DNA of 64,000 nucleotides from Cyanoderma ruficeps. Its lineage: Eukaryota; Chordata; Aves; Passeriformes; Timaliidae. The stretch spans positions 1,775,117-1,839,116 of the forward strand of contig VZDJ01000010.1 of NCBI GenBank assembly GCA_008694505.1, given 5' to 3'. Under the pieces are notes generated by a model, which made no database searches, was not told the origin of the DNA, and saw only the letters and a list, made by a program, of their open reading frames with translations. Positions within the stretch are counted from its first letter, which is position 1, and each line of letters opens with the position of its first letter. The position numbers and the translations under genes were made by a program. Shown piece after piece: positions 61,267 to 64,000 of the stretch.

Positions 61267-61685
61267 TTATAAAGGACTGCTGCAGCCATCATATTGCAGC
61301 CTGTTTGGGTGACACTCGACATCCGTGGAGCCTGGAGAGACACTATTAGCAACATGAAGTTGTGAAGTAAAAGGGCTTATTTTTCTCCTATGTCTGCTGG
61401 GTTTTGTCTCACTGGTGGTAGATAGTCTCTCAATAAGTGATTGCAGCAGTTCAGAGTATTCAGCTCTGCTTTGCCTGTGGTTCTCCAAGAGCTTTCTCAG
61501 ACCTTAGTGTTTACTGGTTTGAACCTGGATTGTTTACTGATTTGGCACATGTGCAGTGGAAGTTTTTCTTGAATATGTCGTTCAGGATTAGCCCTAATAT
61601 TAAGAATCTACATAATGAACTGTCACAAAGAAATGCTGGCTTTGTCAACCTTGCACAGCTGTACTTTGCATCAGCCAAACAATAA
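61267..61685. other. Overlapping open frames on both strands, no known family
   Basis: The minus strand is open from about 61503 down to a stop at 61267. It reads, for example, SELLQSLIERLSTTSETKPS and PGSTDVECHPNRLQYDGC, with balanced amino-acid use, and an AATAAA-rich stretch follows the stop. The plus strand is open from 61437 to 61685 (LSVYWFEPGLF, NLAQLYFASAKQ), with AATAAA overlapping its stop. Neither opens on an ATG, neither has a good splice acceptor, and I recognise neither. A conserved non-coding element, an old processed pseudogene or chance are all possible. Confidence 0.15.
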
Positions 61686-62506
61686 AACAGTCCCCGTTGC
61701 CTGGTATTTATGTGCTGAGTGATGTCTGCCTGCCAATTATAGTGAGTGATGTGGTCACAAGTGGCTGCTGCAACTGGTGTTTAGTGGAGCAGCCTCATAA
61801 AAGGAAAAAAACCCCATTCCTCATATACTTATTGATAACATTTTTTTCCTGAATCAAACTAGTGTAGGGGTACATGATTCTTTTTTAAGGTACAACTGCT
61901 TGCTTCCGGTTTTTAGCATATACTCCCAAGTGTCTAACCTTATTGGTTTTAGAGAAAATAAGGATAAAAAAGTTCAAAAATAAATGATCTCTTGCTGATT
62001 TCTGGATCAAGTTGTTAATAAATTCAGAGAAAATTTGACTTTCTAGTTTTAGAAATTTACCCATTAATGCCATGGGAATGAGGATGATATGGGAACAAGA
62101 GCACTTTCACTTTGTACTCTGTTTTCTCCAGAAGCCCGGTGGCACTTGCTGTAAAAGACCTTTTTTTTTGGTAAATAGAAGTACAAAGTACAAAGTCTGT
62201 AATTTTGTATTGCATATAGTGTGACACAATTTGCCAAGTGACTTTAACCACCAAAATATTTTCCCAATTGTCATTTCACAGGGTAGAAAAAAAGACTGCA
62301 AGTTCAAGTACTGTTTCTTTCTCCAATTTCATTTCACTATAACTCAAAGATAAGCTCTGTACTCTGCTGTTTTCCAGACTGTCAAAGGAAGTCTTTCTCA
62401 AAAAAGGTTTCAAAAACTGCCATTAAAGATGACAAAAAAATCCCCAATTTCTCTCAGTTAGAAATAGTTAGTTTTCTGTTATCACTTCAGTCTCTCTCTT
62501 GTACAG

Positions 62507-62721
62507 GTGCTTCATTGCGCGCAGCTGTTTTTCAGGGCCTGGCAAGAACAGTGGAGAAAATAAAAATATTTGCCAGCTTTACTTTAACAAGAGCTTTTAC
62601 TTTGTATTTATTCCATGTACTTGAAAGTACACAGAGAGTACACATTGCCTCCATCATAGGAATCTGGCACAGGCAACTGCTGTCAACTAGCAGCCAAGCA
62701 TTTTGTGTAGACTACTACTAC
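62507..62721 (+). other. Weak candidate internal exon
   Basis: A strong pyrimidine tract (TTCAGTCTCTCTCTTGTACAG) ends at 62506. One frame stays open for all 215 bases to ACTACTACCG/GTAACA at 62721/62722, a passable donor; the frame meets a stop one codon later. The reading includes LRAAVFQGLARTVEKIK and IIGIWHRQLLS. I recognise no domain. The coincidence of acceptor, open frame and donor is mildly suggestive, but chance matches of this quality are expected in 64 kb. Confidence 0.15.
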
Positions 62722-63311
62722 CGGTAACAGTTTTCATTGGCAGTGCATTTGTCTCCAGTCCAAAGGCTGCCACTCTCTTCCTTATGTTGTGTCCCTTAAC
62801 ACCATCCCCAGACTCCCAGCTCTTCTCAATTAAGCATATATAACAAAATAGAAAACTAAACTCCCTTCATCTGCAGCAGCTCAGCTCCGCCTAAAACTAC
62901 TTTACTTTTATTATTACTTCAAATAGAAAGTAGCCCTTGGCTGTAAGAGTTTTCTGTTGTTGTAGGTATTGAAAAGAGATTTGAACATGAGCATCACTTG
63001 TCCAGATCAGATCAGAACACCAAGCTCTCTGATCTGCACAAAAAATAGGTGAGAGAAAAACAAATTAAAAAATCCTTTTGGAATAAAATAAGTCTTCAAA
63101 CCATCTTGATTCACTTTTGAGAATGAGAAGAAATAATCTGCTATTAGACTGCTTTCTCCCTGTAGTGTCAAACTCGAGACCTGGGCCCTTGTCTTGAAGT
63201 GTCGCCTCTACCCTGTGAAATCAAGCTGTGTAGATGTTTAGCACAATTTTTGCAAGGAAACTTCTTTAAATTCTAAAAGTACATCTCTTCTTCCTCTTTA
63301 AAATGTACAGT

Positions 63312-63593
63312 GATTACTGCCTCTCTTTCCAAGTGCCCTCTGTGGTTGAAAGGCTATTCTGCAAAATAGGGAGCTTGGTACAATTTATTCCTGCACACTG
63401 GGATAAATTCAATGAGATGCTCACCTCACCTGTAATTATTTTGGGAGGGAATTTTTTTTTGCCACTGAGGCTACATGACAATTCATATCAAGTATATATG
63501 AACATCTTGAGAGTCATGAACCTTGTAAAGAACATTCAGAAATGCTCAGTTGTAAACATGAATGGTAAATGGCAATTTGTTTCTGCATGCTAG
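63312..63593 (+). other. Weak candidate terminal exon
   Basis: A pyrimidine-rich stretch ending AAAATGTACAG (63310) precedes a frame open to a stop at 63593. It reads, for example, CLSFQVPSVVERLFCKIG and WDKFNEMLTSPVIILGG. Amino-acid use is fairly balanced, but I recognise no family. It lies about 0.6 kb downstream of the other weak exon candidate on the same strand, the only positional support. Confidence 0.12.
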
Positions 63594-64000
63594 TGAAGGA
63601 TAACAAAAATCAGAAATCTAAGCTTATGTGTGAGCATGTTTACCCTAGATCCTAAAATCTGAGAGATTTATACTGCTAACTTTTCTAAAGCCAGGATATC
63701 ATAAAGCAGTTCCTCAAGGACTTCAGCATGGGAAGAAAATTGTTCTCAGATATGCACATTTTTTTCTAGATAAAAGAAAGAAAAAAATGTGTTTCTTTTA
63801 ACTCGCCACGGAAAAATCTTCAACAAATGCACTTTGGTTCTTTATCACACCTTTTAGTTGTTTGTTTCCCATACTTTTATATTCATTGATTTTCCCACCA
63901 ATTTCTTCTTCAGACAAAGGGCAGAGGGGCCTTTAAATATCACATCTCTTGAGGCATCAGTTCTTGACATCAGTTATGTGTACAGTACCAAAAGAAGCCA

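Larger units (their letters stand above)
61690..64000. other. Unique AT-rich non-coding DNA
   Basis: I see no supported gene. Two weak exon-like open frames are listed at 62507-62721 and 63312-63593. T and A runs near 62161 and 63453 are unremarkable. Confidence 0.55.

Noticed and set aside
1..64000. Bacterial-type systems (CRISPR, operons, phage, integrons)
   Set aside because: The CR1 and LTR content, microsatellites and absence of dense coding show vertebrate nuclear DNA; no spaced direct-repeat array or operon-like gene packing is present.

Overview
The window reads as AT-rich, non-coding vertebrate nuclear DNA, almost certainly from a bird and probably a songbird. The bird call rests on three CR1 LINE fragments (one ending in the 8-bp tail repeat ATTCTATG typical of avian CR1), two LTRs that resemble dispersed avian/passerine endogenous-retrovirus LTRs, very low repeat density and low GC. 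The sequence is a draft assembly: single Ns at 377, 11820 and 38302, and a 178-base N gap at 48081-48258. I recognise no protein-coding gene, tRNA, rRNA or CRISPR array. Open frames rarely exceed about 100 codons, occur on both strands, and show no convincing domain outside the CR1 copies, so the region is best read as a gene desert or the inside of very large introns. || Layout: 1-23.6 kb is mostly unique AT-rich DNA with one ancient MIR-like SINE (about 2.27-2.43 kb), a small GC-richer island near 3.9-4.1 kb, and patches that look like conserved non-coding elements (6.47-6.62 and 9.26-9.56 kb). 23.67-24.93 kb holds a CAA-rich tract, a short CR1-like tail and a 645-bp solo LTR with exact 5-bp target duplications. 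26.2-26.5 and 29.94-30.56 kb are dense in homeodomain-, octamer- and NK-like sites and are the best enhancer candidates. 32.17-32.98 kb is an internally deleted CR1 on the plus strand; 37.58-38.42 kb is a second, longer and more decayed LTR with a T/C-rich expansion inside; 40.74-42.02 kb is a minus-strand CR1 whose reverse-transcriptase core is deleted; 42.49-42.55 kb is a (CA)n microsatellite. 42.6-48 kb is very AT-rich with a 22-bp perfect palindrome, a GATA/E-box palindrome, a strand-asymmetric G/T tract and a heptamer array that runs into the N gap. 52.33-54.28 kb is the longest CR1 copy (minus strand). 54.3-64 kb is unique sequence with another enhancer-like patch (58.1-58.6 kb) and a few weak exon-like open frames. 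|| No set of genes works together here. The plausible functions are cis-regulatory (the enhancer-like patches) and the history recorded by transposable elements. I did not find a new gene system. The most informative items are the enhancer-like block at 30 kb, the dated-looking solo LTR, the inactivated CR1 copies and several perfect inverted repeats.
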